Shown piece by piece: positions 8,198-17,809 of a DNA stretch of 64,000 nt (position 1 is its first letter; each line of letters opens with the position of its first letter). The stretch is from Microvirga arsenatis (GTDB lineage: Bacteria; Pseudomonadota; Alphaproteobacteria; Rhizobiales; Beijerinckiaceae): assembly GCF_009910705.1 (NCBI RefSeq), contig NZ_JAAAXJ010000006.1, forward strand, positions 1-64,000, read 5' to 3'. A program made the position numbers and the translations under genes. Below the pieces are notes generated by a model. It saw only the letters and a list, made by a program, of their open reading frames with translations, did no database searches and was not told the DNA's origin.

Positions 8198-9262
8198 CTA
8201 GGCCGCAGCCTCCTGCTTCAGCGAGGCCATGTCGATCACGAAGCGGTACTTGACGTCGCTTTTCAGCATCCGCTCATAGGCTTCGTTGATCTTCTGGATC
8301 GGGATGATCTCGATCTCGGCGGCGATGCCGTGCCGGGCGCAGAAATCGAGCATCTCCTGCGTTTCGGCAATGCCGCCGATGAGGGAGCCGGCGAGCTGGC
8401 GCCGCTTCATGATCAGGTTGAAGACGGTGGTGGCCGGATGCGGCTCGGCCGGCGCGCCGACGAGGACCATGGCTCCGTCGCGGGCGAGCAGCACGAGATA
8501 GCTGTCGAGGTCGTGCGGGGCGGCGACCGTGTCGAGGATGAAGTCGAAGCTGTTGCGGTGCGCCTTCATGGCCTCGCGGTCCTTCGAGACCACCACCTCG
8601 TGGGCGCCCAGCGCCAGCGCGTCCTCCCGCTTGTTGGGCGAGGTGGTGAACAACACCACATGCGCGCCCATGGCCCGGGCGAGCTTCACGGCCATGTGAC
8701 CGAGCCCTCCGAGGCCGACGACGCCCACCTTCTGCCCGGGCTGGACGCGCCAGCGGCGCAGCGGCGAATAGGTGGTGATGCCCGCGCACAGGAGAGGCGC
8801 CGCAGCGGCCGGATCGAGCCCGTCCGGCACCCGCAGGACGAAGCTCTCGTCGACGACGATCACGTCGGAATAGCCGCCATAGGTGTTGGCGCCCGTTCCC
8901 TGCTCCGGGCCGTTATAGGTGCCGGTGAACCCAACCTCGCAGTACTGCTCCAGTCCCTCGCGGCAGCTGGAGCAGGTACGGCAGGAATCCACCATGCAGC
9001 CGACCCCTACGAGATCGCCCACCTTGAACTTCTGCACGCCCTGGCCGACGCGGCTGACGCGCCCGACGATCTCATGGCCGGGCAGGGACGGATAGAGCGT
9101 GCCGCCCCATTCCCCGCGAACTGTATGAAGGTCGGAATGGCAAACGCCACAATAGAGGATATCGATCTGAACGTCCCGCTCCCCCGGCTCCCGGCGCTCG
9201 AACCGGAACGGGGACAGGGGGGTGGTGGCATCCTGGGCGGCATAGCCGAAAGCTTTGATCAC
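8198..9262 (-). CDS. Zinc-dependent alcohol dehydrogenase, cinnamyl-alcohol/YahK type
   Basis: The protein has 354 residues. It should reduce aldehydes or oxidise primary alcohols with NADP(H). The catalytic zinc site shows Cys41 in CGVCHSDLH and His63-Glu64 in GHE, with the third Cys in LLCAGITTY. Four structural-zinc cysteines lie in the segment 94-108 (SCRTCSSCREGLEQYC). The Rossmann motif is GLGGLG. Together with HSD after the catalytic Cys these features point to the CAD/YahK branch rather than the class III ADH branch. The ATG at 9262 gives the normal MIKAFGYAA start. The physiological substrate is not evident; a broad aldehyde-detoxifying role would fit the neighbouring stress genes. 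Confidence 0.9.
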   Translation of the reverse strand: MIKAFGYAAQDATTPLSPFRFERREPGERDVQIDILYCGVCHSDLHTVRGEWGGTLYPSLPGHEIVGRVSRVGQGVQKFKVGDLVGVGCMVDSCRTCSSCREGLEQYCEVGFTGTYNGPEQGTGANTYGGYSDVIVVDESFVLRVPDGLDPAAAAPLLCAGITTYSPLRRWRVQPGQKVGVVGLGGLGHMAVKLARAMGAHVVLFTTSPNKREDALALGAHEVVVSKDREAMKAHRNSFDFILDTVAAPHDLDSYLVLLARDGAMVLVGAPAEPHPATTVFNLIMKRRQLAGSLIGGIAETQEMLDFCARHGIAAEIEIIPIQKINEAYERMLKSDVKYRFVIDMASLKQEAAA

Positions 9263-9802
9263 GAGACATCTCTCCGGATTGACGGCGGACGAAAGCGCAT
9301 GCTGCAGCGCAACCTTTCAGCCTGACCGCGCGAGCGTCCAAGACGATAGGATCGAAAGATCCGGCGTCAACGGATCGGGGCGAGGTTTGTTCTGGGGGAG
9401 TTCTCGGTAGCGTCTGTCCTGCACGGTCACGGGCACGTGAATCGCCCTCTCCTGGATCTTCGGCGGCTCCGACTTAGATGTCTTGCGGAGCCTTGCACGA
9501 TATGAGGCAGGCTGCTTCGCCGCTAAGCGGGCGGCAATGCGGCACAGTGGATTTCGGCTGTCGTCGAGAAACTTTAACTTGCTTTCTGCCCGCAATCCGC
9601 GACGCTAGACCCTGAGGGCGGGCACATTTCCCATGTCGCACAGGCTGGGCCTGACGAGAGCGGGACCTCTCGCGACCAGTTCTTGCCGCCTCAACCAAGG
9701 GAGTACGCCGCATCATTTGACCGCACCGCAGTATCGAAGGGTCTGGCAACCTTAGCGGTGCACAATAGTTGTCTCTGAGAGGGATCTGATTTCGGTGGCG
9801 CC
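9263..9802. other. Intergenic region upstream of the prkA operon
   Basis: These 540 bases separate the divergent dehydrogenase and prkA genes. Frames of 91-92 codons exist on the minus strand, but they are Arg/Ser/Pro-rich in a way typical of out-of-frame reading, and I reject them. I found no GGAAC-N16/17-CGTT element here. A TGGCA...TGCA pair at about 9745-9765 has the wrong spacing for sigma-54. A long leader or upstream regulatory DNA for prkA is likely, but nothing specific is visible. Confidence 0.5.
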
Positions 9803-11749
9803 ATGCTTCACTCCGACGACCTGTTCTCGAGTTTTCTGAAGACCTACGAGACCCGCCGCGAGGCGGAGATGTCCCTGGCGGAATACCTGGAAGGGTGCCG
9901 CAGCGATCCCATGATGTATGCGAGCGCTCCCGAGCGCATCCTGGCGGCCATCGGCGAACCCCGGCTCGTCGACACCTCCAAGGATGCCCGGCTCGGCCGC
10001 ATCTTCATGAACCGCACGATCCGGGTCTACCCGGCATTCTCCGAATTCTACGGCATGGAGGAGACGATCGAAATGATCGTCAGCTTCTTCCGCCATGCGG
10101 CTCAGGGGCTGGAGGAACGCAAGCAGATCCTCTATCTGCTCGGCCCTGTCGGCGGCGGCAAATCCTCCCTCGCCGAGCGGCTGAAGGCCCTGATGGAGGT
10201 CAATCCCATCTATGTCCTCAAGGCAGGCGACGAGATCAGCCCGGTCTTCGAAAGCCCGCTGGGCCTCTTCGACCCGGAGCAGATGGGGTCGGTGCTGGAG
10301 GAGCGCTACGGCATCCCCCAGCGGCGCCTGACTAATCTGCTCAGCCCCTGGGCGATCAAGCGCCTTGACGAGTTTAAGGGCGACATTTCCAAGTTCCGGG
10401 TGGTCAAGATCAACCCGTCCCGCATGCGGCAGATCGCGATCGCCAAGACGGAGCCGGGCGACGAGAACAATCAGGACATCTCCTCGCTCGTCGGCAAGGT
10501 CGATATCCGCAAGCTCGAAACCCTGTCGCAAGCCGATCCGGACGCCTACAGCTATTCCGGCGGCCTCAACCGGGCGAACCAGGGCATTCTCGAGTTCGTC
10601 GAGATGTTCAAGGCGCCGATCAAGATGCTGCACCCCCTGCTGACGGCGACGCAGGAGGGCAACTATGTGGGCACGGAGAATATCGGCTCCATCCCGTTCA
10701 CCGGCATCATCCTAGCCCATTCCAACGAGGCGGAATGGCAGACCTTCCGCACGAACAAGAACAACGAGGCCTTCATCGACCGCATCTACGTGATCAAGGT
10801 GCCCTATTGCCTGCGGGTCACGGAGGAGCAGAAGATCTATGAGAAGCTGATCCGCGGATCGGAGCTTGCCGGGGCACCCTGCGCACCCGCGACCCTGGAA
10901 ATGCTGGCCCGCTTCTCGGTTCTCTCACGCCTGCGCCCGCACGAGAATTCCAACTTTTATTCGAAGATGCGGGTCTACGACGGCGAGAGCCTGCGAGAGG
11001 TCGATCCGCGCGCCCGCAGCCTGCAGGAATACAAGGATGCGGCCGGTGTCGACGAGGGCATGGACGGCATCTCGACCCGCTTCGCCTTCAAGGTCTTGGC
11101 GGCGACCTTCAACCACGACACCATCGAGGTGGCGGCGGATCCGGTCCACCTTATGTACGTGCTCGAGCAGTCCTTGCGGCGGGAGCAGCTGCCGCAGGAC
11201 GTGGAGCGACGTTACCTGGAATTCATCAAGGCGGAGCTTGCACCCCGCTATGCCGATTTCATCGGCCACGAGATCCAGAAAGCCTATCTCGAATCCTATC
11301 ACGACTACGGCCAGAACCTGTTCGACCGGTACGTGGCCTATGCGGATGCCTGGATCGAGGATCAGGACTTCAAGGATCCCGATACCGGCCAGCTTCTCAA
11401 CCGGGAGCTCCTGAATCAGGAACTGACCAAAATCGAGAAGCCGGCAGGCATCGCCAATCCAAAGGACTTCCGCAACGAAGTGGTGAAGTTCTCCCTCCGG
11501 GCACGGGCCGGCAATAACGGTCGCAACCCGTCCTGGACGAGCTACGAGAAGATCCGAGACGTAATCGAGCGCCGGATGTTTTCCCAGGTCGAGGAGCTCC
11601 TTCCTGTCATCAGCTTCGGATCCAAGAAGGATAGCGAGACCGAGAAGAAGCATGGAGAGTTCGTGGCAAGGATGATGGAGCGTGGCTACACCGAGCGCCA
11701 GGTAAGGCGTCTCGTGGAGTGGTACATGCGGGTGAAGCAGGCGGGCTGA
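9803..11749 (+). CDS. prkA: PrkA/YeaG-family serine protein kinase
   Basis: The protein has 648 residues. It is an AAA-like protein kinase whose Escherichia coli relative YeaG acts in stationary phase and nutrient stress. The N-terminal AAA part has a clear Walker A, GPVGGGKSS, at about 114-122, and the typical start with a SLAEYLEGCRSDP motif at about 25-37. The C-terminal part is the PrkA kinase domain (FIDRIYVIKVPYCLRVTEEQKIYEKL region onward). The length is as expected. It heads an operon with the DUF444 and SpoVR genes, the widely conserved yeaG-yeaH-ycgB arrangement. The products probably form one functional module in stress adaptation. Confidence 0.95.
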   Translation: MLHSDDLFSSFLKTYETRREAEMSLAEYLEGCRSDPMMYASAPERILAAIGEPRLVDTSKDARLGRIFMNRTIRVYPAFSEFYGMEETIEMIVSFFRHAAQGLEERKQILYLLGPVGGGKSSLAERLKALMEVNPIYVLKAGDEISPVFESPLGLFDPEQMGSVLEERYGIPQRRLTNLLSPWAIKRLDEFKGDISKFRVVKINPSRMRQIAIAKTEPGDENNQDISSLVGKVDIRKLETLSQADPDAYSYSGGLNRANQGILEFVEMFKAPIKMLHPLLTATQEGNYVGTENIGSIPFTGIILAHSNEAEWQTFRTNKNNEAFIDRIYVIKVPYCLRVTEEQKIYEKLIRGSELAGAPCAPATLEMLARFSVLSRLRPHENSNFYSKMRVYDGESLREVDPRARSLQEYKDAAGVDEGMDGISTRFAFKVLAATFNHDTIEVAADPVHLMYVLEQSLRREQLPQDVERRYLEFIKAELAPRYADFIGHEIQKAYLESYHDYGQNLFDRYVAYADAWIEDQDFKDPDTGQLLNRELLNQELTKIEKPAGIANPKDFRNEVVKFSLRARAGNNGRNPSWTSYEKIRDVIERRMFSQVEELLPVISFGSKKDSETEKKHGEFVARMMERGYTERQVRRLVEWYMRVKQAG

Positions 11750-11778
11750 CAGAACACGGAGGCGGATCAGGCGTTCCT

Positions 11779-13086
11779 ATGTACATCATCGACCGGCGCC
11801 TCAACCCAGGGGGCAAGAGTCTGGCGAACCGTCAACGTTTTCTGCGCCGCGCCAAGGCGCAGATTCAGCGGGCCGTGCGGCAGACGGCAGGAGATCGGGA
11901 TATCACCGATCTCGAGCGGGGAGGGGAGGTTTCGATCCCCGCCGATGGTGTCCGCGAGCCCAGCTTCCGTCGATCCGGCGAGGGCGGAGTGCACGACCAC
12001 ATCCTGCCCGGCAACAAGCGTTTCGTGGAAGGTGACACCATCGACAGGCCCCCAGAAGGGGGTGGCGCGGGTTCGGCCGGGGGCGACGGCGGCGAGGGAG
12101 AGGACGACTTCCGCTTCGTTCTGACCCGCGACGAGTTCCTCGACCTCTTTCTCGACGATCTGGAACTTCCCGACCTTGCCAAGCGCCGCGTCGCCACGGT
12201 CGAGACGCAGGGCCTCCGGAGAGCCGGCTACACGGTCACCGGCTCGCCCGTGAACCTCGCCCTGCTGCGCTCCATGCGCAACGCCCTTTCCCGCCGGATC
12301 GCCATGCGCCGCCCGAAGCCTGCAGAACTGCTGCGCTTGGAGGAGGAGATCGCTCTCCTGGAGAAGGAGGGCGGCCCGGACGCGCGCCTGAATGCCCTGC
12401 GCGAGGAACTGGAGCAGCTCAAGCAGCGCTCCAAGCGCTTTCCCTATATCGATCCCATCGATCTGCGCTACCGCCGCTTCGAGCCGGTGTCTCGTCCCAT
12501 TGCGCAGGCGGTCATGTTCTGCCTCATGGACGTGTCGGGCTCCATGACCGAGCACATGAAGGACCTCGCCAAGCGGTTCTACATGCTTCTCTACATCTTC
12601 CTGACGCGGCGCTACAAGCACGTGGAGATTGTCTTCATCCGTCATACGCATGAGGCCAAGGAGGTGGATGAGGAAACCTTCTTCAACAGCCCCGAGACGG
12701 GCGGCACGGTGGTCTCGTCTGCGCTGCGGGAGATGCAGCGCATCGTCGAGGAGCGCTATTCGCCGGACAGCTGGAACATCTACGCGGCGCAGGCCTCAGA
12801 CGGCGACAACTCCCCGAACGACGGCAGCACAAGCGCGGCCCTGCTGCGGGATGTGATCCTGCCGGTCTGCCAGTACTATGCCTATCTTGAGGTCGGCAGC
12901 GACAGCGACCGCATGCAGACGGGCTTCATCAATCACAAGACATCCCTGTGGCAGACTTACGAGACCCTGCAGGAGCAGGGAGCCAACCTCGCCATGCGCA
13001 AAGTGAACCACCGGCGGGAAATCTATCCTGTCTTCCGTGAGCTCTTCCGCCGGCGCGACGCGGAGGCAGGAGCAAGAGCCCCATGA
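11779..13086 (+). CDS. yeaH: YeaH/YhbH-family (DUF444) vWA-type protein
   Basis: The protein has 435 residues. The start MYIIDRRLNPGGKSL is the family signature, so the ATG at 11779 is chosen over the in-frame ATG at 11719. A central region with a Gly/Asp-rich linker is followed by a von Willebrand A-like domain carrying MDVSGSM, a MIDAS metal-binding motif, at about 253-259. A conserved IRHTHEAKEVDEETFF segment follows. The role is unknown, but the gene is almost always between prkA and spoVR, and its product is presumed to act with the PrkA kinase. Its stop overlaps the next start in ATGA, indicating translational coupling. Confidence 0.93.
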   Translation: MYIIDRRLNPGGKSLANRQRFLRRAKAQIQRAVRQTAGDRDITDLERGGEVSIPADGVREPSFRRSGEGGVHDHILPGNKRFVEGDTIDRPPEGGGAGSAGGDGGEGEDDFRFVLTRDEFLDLFLDDLELPDLAKRRVATVETQGLRRAGYTVTGSPVNLALLRSMRNALSRRIAMRRPKPAELLRLEEEIALLEKEGGPDARLNALREELEQLKQRSKRFPYIDPIDLRYRRFEPVSRPIAQAVMFCLMDVSGSMTEHMKDLAKRFYMLLYIFLTRRYKHVEIVFIRHTHEAKEVDEETFFNSPETGGTVVSSALREMQRIVEERYSPDSWNIYAAQASDGDNSPNDGSTSAALLRDVILPVCQYYAYLEVGSDSDRMQTGFINHKTSLWQTYETLQEQGANLAMRKVNHRREIYPVFRELFRRRDAEAGARAP

Positions 13087-14627
13087 GCGTGATGGAGCAC
13101 GACAGCCTGCTGTTCAAGGGAGCCGACTGGGACTTCGGCACCATCCAGCGCATCTACGATGCCGTCGAGGCCATCGGTTCGGGAGAACTGGGGCTCGACA
13201 TCTATCCGAATCAGATCGAGGTGATTACGGCCGAGCAGATGCTCGATGCCTATGCATCCATCGGCATGCCCCTGTTCTACAAGCACTGGTCCTTCGGAAA
13301 GCGGTTCGCCCTGCACGAGTCGAGCTATCGGCAGGGGTTGATGGGCCTCGCCTATGAGATCGTCATCAACTCCAACCCGTGCATCTCCTACATCATGGAG
13401 GAGAACACGGCGACCATGCAGACCCTCGTGATCGCCCATGCAGCCTTCGGTCACAACCATTTCTTCAAGAGCAACTATCTCTTCAAGGAATGGACCGACG
13501 CGGACGGGATCCTGGACTACCTCGAATTCGCGAAGAGCTACATCACCCGCTGCGAGGAGCGATACGGTCACGTGGCGGTGGAGCGTGTGCTCGACGCGGC
13601 CCATGCCCTGATGTCTCACGGCGTCCATCGTTATCCCCGCAAGAAGCGCCCCGATCTCAGATCGGAGGAGCGCCGGGAGCGGGAGCGGCAGCTCCATCAG
13701 GAGCAGACCTTCAACGACCTTTGGCGCACGGTGCCGGGCAAAGGAGCGGCCGCCAAACCTGCCATAAGCGACGAACGCCGCCGCGCTCTCCTGGAGCTGC
13801 CGCAGGAGAACCTCCTGTATTTCCTTGAGAAGTCGGCGCCGCGCCTGCAGCCCTGGCAGCGGGAGATTTTGCGCATCGTACGCCAGATCGCGCAATATTT
13901 TTACCCGCAGCGCCAGACCAAGGTCATGAACGAGGGCTGCGCCACCTATTGTCACTACCGGATCATGACGCGCCTGCACGAGAAGGGGCAAATCAGTGAC
14001 GGAGCGTTCCTCGAGTTCCTGCAGTCGCACACGAACGTGACGCGCCAGCCCGAATACGACGACCGGCATTACGGCGGTATCAATCCTTATGCGCTGGGCT
14101 TCGGAATGATGCAGGATATCGAGCGGATCTGCACGATCCCGACGGACGAGGACCGGGAATGGTTCCCCGACATCGCCGGTAGCGGCGACACCATGGCAGT
14201 GCTGCGCGACGTGTGGGCGAACTACCGGGACGAGAGCTTCATCTCCCAGTATCTCAGCCCTCACCTGATCCGGCAGTGGCGCATGTTCCATCTCGTCGAC
14301 GATCCCGACCGGCCGGACCTCAGGATCGAGGCTATTCACGACGAGAGGGGCTATCGCCGCCTGCGCCGCTCGCTGTCGCGTCAATACGATGTCGGCTGGA
14401 CCGACCCGGACATTCAGGTGGTCGACGTGGATCTGGCTGGCGACCGGAAGCTGATCCTTCACCACCACGTCCTGAACCGCAACCTGCTCCACAAGGACGA
14501 TGCCCAGCGCGTCCTCCAGATGGTGGCCAATCTCTGGGGTTATGCGGTGGTGCTGAAGGAGGTTGAGCCGGTGACAGGGGCGATCTTCCACGAGCATGTC
14601 GCCCACCCGCACGAAACTCTCTTCTGA
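13083..14627 (+). CDS. spoVR: SpoVR/YcgB-family protein
   Basis: The protein has 514 residues, the usual length. It was named from a Bacillus spore-cortex gene, but in non-sporulating Proteobacteria it belongs to a stress-induced operon with prkA and yeaH. Conserved segments include HWSFGKRF, the SNPCISYIMEENTATMQTLVIAHAAFGHNHFF block (about 98-129) and KVMNEGCATYCHY (about 280-292). The block of His and Glu residues looks metal-binding, but no enzymatic activity is established. The ATG at 13083 overlaps the yeaH stop by four bases. Confidence 0.95.
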   Translation: MSVMEHDSLLFKGADWDFGTIQRIYDAVEAIGSGELGLDIYPNQIEVITAEQMLDAYASIGMPLFYKHWSFGKRFALHESSYRQGLMGLAYEIVINSNPCISYIMEENTATMQTLVIAHAAFGHNHFFKSNYLFKEWTDADGILDYLEFAKSYITRCEERYGHVAVERVLDAAHALMSHGVHRYPRKKRPDLRSEERRERERQLHQEQTFNDLWRTVPGKGAAAKPAISDERRRALLELPQENLLYFLEKSAPRLQPWQREILRIVRQIAQYFYPQRQTKVMNEGCATYCHYRIMTRLHEKGQISDGAFLEFLQSHTNVTRQPEYDDRHYGGINPYALGFGMMQDIERICTIPTDEDREWFPDIAGSGDTMAVLRDVWANYRDESFISQYLSPHLIRQWRMFHLVDDPDRPDLRIEAIHDERGYRRLRRSLSRQYDVGWTDPDIQVVDVDLAGDRKLILHHHVLNRNLLHKDDAQRVLQMVANLWGYAVVLKEVEPVTGAIFHEHVAHPHETLF

Positions 14628-14728
14628 CAGGATTCTTTGACGCAAAAAAGCCCGGGATTCGCGCGATCATCGGTTTCCCTGGGCTCGGCCCTGGACTTCG
14701 GGGTCGGCTCCCTTGCAGGAGAATACCT

Positions 14729-15190
14729 ATGGAACACAAGCCTGTAGAGAAGCTGCGTAGCGTCGCTGAGGTGCATGAGTTCAACCAAGGTTTCCTGTCC
14801 CGCCGTGAACGCCTCGAACGCTGGGCCGAGGTGCTGGAGCGCCAGCCGAAGCGGCGTCTGAGGTCTCTGGGTGAGATCGAGTTCGTCCCGAAAGAGAAGC
14901 GGCCGGAATTGAGATCCGATGAGTCCCCTATTACGGTCGCGTTCGAGGATCCGGTGCTGCGCGCTGCCGGGTTGAAGGGTGACACGCTTGGGGATGCCAT
15001 GGAGTTCTTCGAACTCTCCGAGGGAGCCTCCCACCGTCTGCTCTGCTCCTGCATGAACGGCTGGAGCATGGAGGCCGGTACCACGGCACGGAAGATCCAC
15101 CGAATCGCCAATCCCGACCATCGGTTCACAATCCTGACGGTCGCGGGACTTCTCACCGCTGCGCCGGCCTTCCTCTATCTGCTGAGCTGA
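14729..15190 (+). CDS. Conserved-looking hypothetical protein with C-terminal hydrophobic tail
   Basis: The protein has 153 residues. I do not recognise a named family. Residues 1-60 are charged and helix-prone (RRERLERWAEVLERQPKRRLRSL). The middle holds a CSCMNGW motif with two close cysteines at about 108-110. The last 20 residues (FTILTVAGLLTAAPAFLYLL) look like a membrane anchor. The gene follows spoVR by 101 bases and may be a late member of that stress operon or have its own promoter. The ATG at 14729 lies 7 bases after a GGAG ribosome site. Confidence 0.6.
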   Translation: MEHKPVEKLRSVAEVHEFNQGFLSRRERLERWAEVLERQPKRRLRSLGEIEFVPKEKRPELRSDESPITVAFEDPVLRAAGLKGDTLGDAMEFFELSEGASHRLLCSCMNGWSMEAGTTARKIHRIANPDHRFTILTVAGLLTAAPAFLYLLS

Positions 15191-15204
15191 AGGCACTATA
15201 TGGC

Positions 15205-15239
15205 ATCGAGCCCCAGCCCTGGCGCGAGAGGGGCTCGAT
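15205..15239 (+). terminator. Stem-loop after the hypothetical gene
   Basis: The arms ATCGAGCCCC (15205-15214) and GGGGCTCGAT (15230-15239) form a perfect 10-bp stem with a 15-base loop, starting 14 bases after the stop of the preceding gene. The following bases (CGCCATCTTTC) hold only a short T-run, so termination may be partial. It could also stabilise the 3' end. Confidence 0.55.
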
Positions 15240-15276
15240 CGCCATCTTTCGCCCGACGACTGAAAAGGCTCATGGA

Positions 15277-15567
15277 ATGTCGGATGCGCCGACCCGCCGG
15301 ATCGGACTACCCTGGTACAGACGCGAAGACTACACCCGCATCCGGGACATGATGGTCGACCGCCACAATCTCTCGCCCACCTATGAAACTTGGCTTGCTG
15401 CCGCAGAGAACAACGAAAGCGTCGGTCGCGAGGCCGGCCTTGAGATCGTCCGCGTCACGATCGAGCCCGCGGCTTTCGCGCGCTGGTGCGACGAGAAGGG
15501 GCGGGAGCCGGACAGCGCGGCACGGGCGGCCTATGCCGCCGAGACAATGCCTCCGAGCGCATCCTGA
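15277..15567 (+). CDS. Small hypothetical protein
   Basis: The protein has 96 residues and is soluble. The segment IGLPWYRREDYTRIRDMMVDRHNLSPTYETWLAAAE is helical and Arg-rich, followed by a beta-like RVTIEPAAFARWC segment. The composition fits a real alphaproteobacterial protein. I do not recognise a named family. It stands alone between a stem-loop and the sugar oxidoreductase pair. Confidence 0.6.
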   Translation: MSDAPTRRIGLPWYRREDYTRIRDMMVDRHNLSPTYETWLAAAENNESVGREAGLEIVRVTIEPAAFARWCDEKGREPDSAARAAYAAETMPPSAS

Positions 15568-15650
15568 CCCTCTGCAGCCGCCAAACGGCTAAGCCTTGAA
15601 CTCTCCTCCCCTGTTCCTAATTGCTCGGACATCATGCTGGAGGGACAGAC

Positions 15651-16685
15651 TTGCTGAACGACAACGGCACGAGCAGCGACAAGGCCGCTTTGGCCGAGAA
15701 GAGTGATGAGCCACGGGGCGCCTCTCGCACCATGCGCGCCGCCATTCTCACAGGCCCGGGGCAGATCCGGATCGGCGAGGTCGCGCGTCCGGAGCCGGGT
15801 CCGGAGCAGGTGCGCCTGCGCCTGGAAGGCTGCGGCGTCTGCGCCTCGAACCTCACGCCTTGGGCAGGACCGGAATGGATGCAGTACCCGACGGAGCCCG
15901 GCGCACTTGGGCATGAGGCCTGGGGCATCGTGGATGCCGTCGGTGAAGGCGTAGAAGAGTTCGCGGTGGGCGACCGGGTTGCGGCACTCACCTACAAATC
16001 CTATGCCGAATACGACATCGCCGATATAAACTCTGTGGTGCGCCTTCCGGCTTCTCTGGCGGGGCAGCCGTTTCCGGGCGAGCCCCTTGGCTGTGCGATG
16101 AATATCTTTCGCCGCAGCGAGATCGAGGCCGGGCAGAATGTGGCGATCATCGGGATCGGCTTTCTCGGTGCCATCCTGACGAAGCTCGCCGCCGATGCCG
16201 GCGCGCGGGTGATCGCCATCTCGCGCCGTCCCTGCTCCCTCGGCCTCGCGCGCCGCATGGGCGCGACCGAGACGATCCCGATGGAGGACCACCACGCCAT
16301 TATCGAGCGGGTGAAGGCGCTGACCGGCGGCATGTTCTGCGACCGGGTGATCGAGGCGGTGGGCAAGCAATGGCCCCTCGATCTCGCCGCCGAGCTCACC
16401 CGCGAGCGCGGCAGGATGATTGTCGCCGGCTATCACCAGGACGGGCCGCGACAGGTCAATATGTGGCTGTGGAACTGGCGCGGGATCGATGTGATCAATG
16501 CTCACGAGCGCGACCCGAAGATCTACATGGAAGGGCTGCGCGAGGCCGTGGACGCCATCGCCTCGGGCCGACTCGATCCCAGCACGCTCTATACGCATAC
16601 CTATCCCTTGGACCGCCTCGGCGAGGCGCTTGATGCCACACGCGATCGGCCGGACGGTTTTATCAAAGCGCTGGTGATGTTCTGA
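15651..16685 (+). CDS. Zinc-binding MDR-family dehydrogenase, sugar/polyol type
   Basis: The protein has 344 residues. It is a medium-chain dehydrogenase: an N-terminal GroES-like domain with CGVCASN and GHEAWGIV, and a Rossmann domain with GIGFLG at about 166-171. The four-cysteine structural zinc lobe is missing. Start choice: the TTG at 15651 has GGAGGG six bases upstream, better supported than the later ATG at 15732 (the start of the conserved domain, MRAAILTGPGQ), although the ATG remains possible. Its stop overlaps the start of the next gene (TGATG), which encodes a Gfo/Idh/MocA oxidoreductase. The pair points to sequential oxidation or reduction of a sugar or cyclitol, plausibly linked to the inositol synthase in the cluster to the right (inference). 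Confidence 0.82.
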   Translation: MLNDNGTSSDKAALAEKSDEPRGASRTMRAAILTGPGQIRIGEVARPEPGPEQVRLRLEGCGVCASNLTPWAGPEWMQYPTEPGALGHEAWGIVDAVGEGVEEFAVGDRVAALTYKSYAEYDIADINSVVRLPASLAGQPFPGEPLGCAMNIFRRSEIEAGQNVAIIGIGFLGAILTKLAADAGARVIAISRRPCSLGLARRMGATETIPMEDHHAIIERVKALTGGMFCDRVIEAVGKQWPLDLAAELTRERGRMIVAGYHQDGPRQVNMWLWNWRGIDVINAHERDPKIYMEGLREAVDAIASGRLDPSTLYTHTYPLDRLGEALDATRDRPDGFIKALVMF

Positions 16686-17710
16686 TGCTGCAGACTCTTG
16701 CAAAGGACAAACCCGAAGCTGCTCTTGCCCGTCCTCGCCTCGGCTTTCTCGGCGTCGGCTGGATCGGGCGGCATCGCATGCAGGCGATCCTCGGCACAGG
16801 TTCCGTTGACGTGGCCGCCATCGCCGATCCTTCGCCTGAAATGGCAGCTGAGGCCGGCAAGCTTGCGCCCGATGCGAAGCTGGTCTCGAGGCTCGATGAC
16901 ATTCTCGATCTTGGTGTCGACGGGGTCGTCATCGCGACTCCGAGCGCCATGCATGCCGAGCAGTCGATCCGGGCTCTTGAACGCGGTGTGGCTGTGTTCT
17001 GCCAGAAGCCGCTGGGGCGGACGGCGCCGGAGGTGCAGGCGGTCGTCGATGCCGCGCGCCGAGCCGACCGCCTTCTCTGCGTCGATCTTTCCTACCGGTT
17101 CACGGAGGGCATGCGCCGGATCCGCGAGATCCTCGACTCCGGGGAACTGGGGCAGATCTACGCGGTCGATCTCGTATTCCACAACGCCTATGGGCCGGAC
17201 AAGCCCTGGTTCTACGATCCGGCCTTGTCCGGTGGTGGCTGCGTCATGGATCTCGGCGTGCATCTCGTCGATCTTGCTCTGTGGTCACTGGGCAATCCGG
17301 GTGCCACCTCCGTCACGAGCAAGCTCTTTGCCGGTGGTGCGCCGCTGAAGGACCCGGGAACCCAGGTCGAGGATTATGCGGTCGCGACGGTGCAGCTCGA
17401 GACAGGAGCCGCAGTGCAGCTCGCATGCTCCTGGCGGCTTCAGGCCGGATGCGACGCTGTCATCTCCGCCACGTTCTACGGCACGAAAGGCGGCGTATCC
17501 CTGCGCAACGTGAACGGCTCGTTCTACGACTTCACTGCCGAACGCTACTGGGGCACGTCACGGGAAACGTTGACGGCACCTCCGGACGAGTGGGGCGGAC
17601 GCGCTGCTGCCGACTGGGCCACTCGCTTGGCCGCAGGCGAGCGCTTCGACCGGGCTGCGGAGCAGCTTGTGGATGTTGCCCGGGTGCTCGATCGGATCTA
17701 CGGGCGTTGA
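16685..17710 (+). CDS. Gfo/Idh/MocA-family oxidoreductase
   Basis: The protein has 341 residues. It is an NAD(P)-dependent oxidoreductase acting on a sugar, sugar-nucleotide or inositol. The N-terminal Rossmann motif is GVGWIG at about 20-25; the conserved QKPLGRT, carrying the family Lys, is at about 105. The C-terminal alpha/beta domain contains the GGGCVMDLGVHLVDLALW segment with the conserved His/Asp pair. It is translationally coupled to the MDR dehydrogenase and ended by a strong terminator. Relatives include myo-inositol dehydrogenase and glucose-fructose oxidoreductase; the substrate cannot be set from sequence. Confidence 0.88.
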   Translation: MLQTLAKDKPEAALARPRLGFLGVGWIGRHRMQAILGTGSVDVAAIADPSPEMAAEAGKLAPDAKLVSRLDDILDLGVDGVVIATPSAMHAEQSIRALERGVAVFCQKPLGRTAPEVQAVVDAARRADRLLCVDLSYRFTEGMRRIREILDSGELGQIYAVDLVFHNAYGPDKPWFYDPALSGGGCVMDLGVHLVDLALWSLGNPGATSVTSKLFAGGAPLKDPGTQVEDYAVATVQLETGAAVQLACSWRLQAGCDAVISATFYGTKGGVSLRNVNGSFYDFTAERYWGTSRETLTAPPDEWGGRAAADWATRLAAGERFDRAAEQLVDVARVLDRIYGR

Positions 17711-17733
17711 GCACGGGTACGTCCTGGACATGG

Positions 17734-17767
17734 AAGAGGCGGCTGAGCAATCAGCCGCCTCTTCTTC
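17734..17767. terminator. Strong bidirectional terminator
   Basis: A perfect 13-bp stem, AAGAGGCGGCTGA (17734-17746) and TCAGCCGCCTCTT (17751-17763), has a GCAA tetraloop followed by CTTCATT. It separates the rightward oxidoreductase pair from the leftward cluster ending at 17810 and could terminate from both sides. Confidence 0.85.
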
Positions 17768-17809
17768 ATTCTTCTTGTGCTCCGCGCGGATTTGAACGGT
17801 CGGGCCGGT

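Noticed and set aside
9317..9749. Two minus-strand open frames of 91-92 codons
   Set aside because: Arg/Ser/Pro-rich out-of-frame composition, no ribosome site and no recognisable motif.
9745..9765. Possible sigma-54 promoter before prkA (TGGCA ... TGCA)
   Set aside because: The GG and GC doublets are about 15 bases apart instead of 12, so spacing does not fit.
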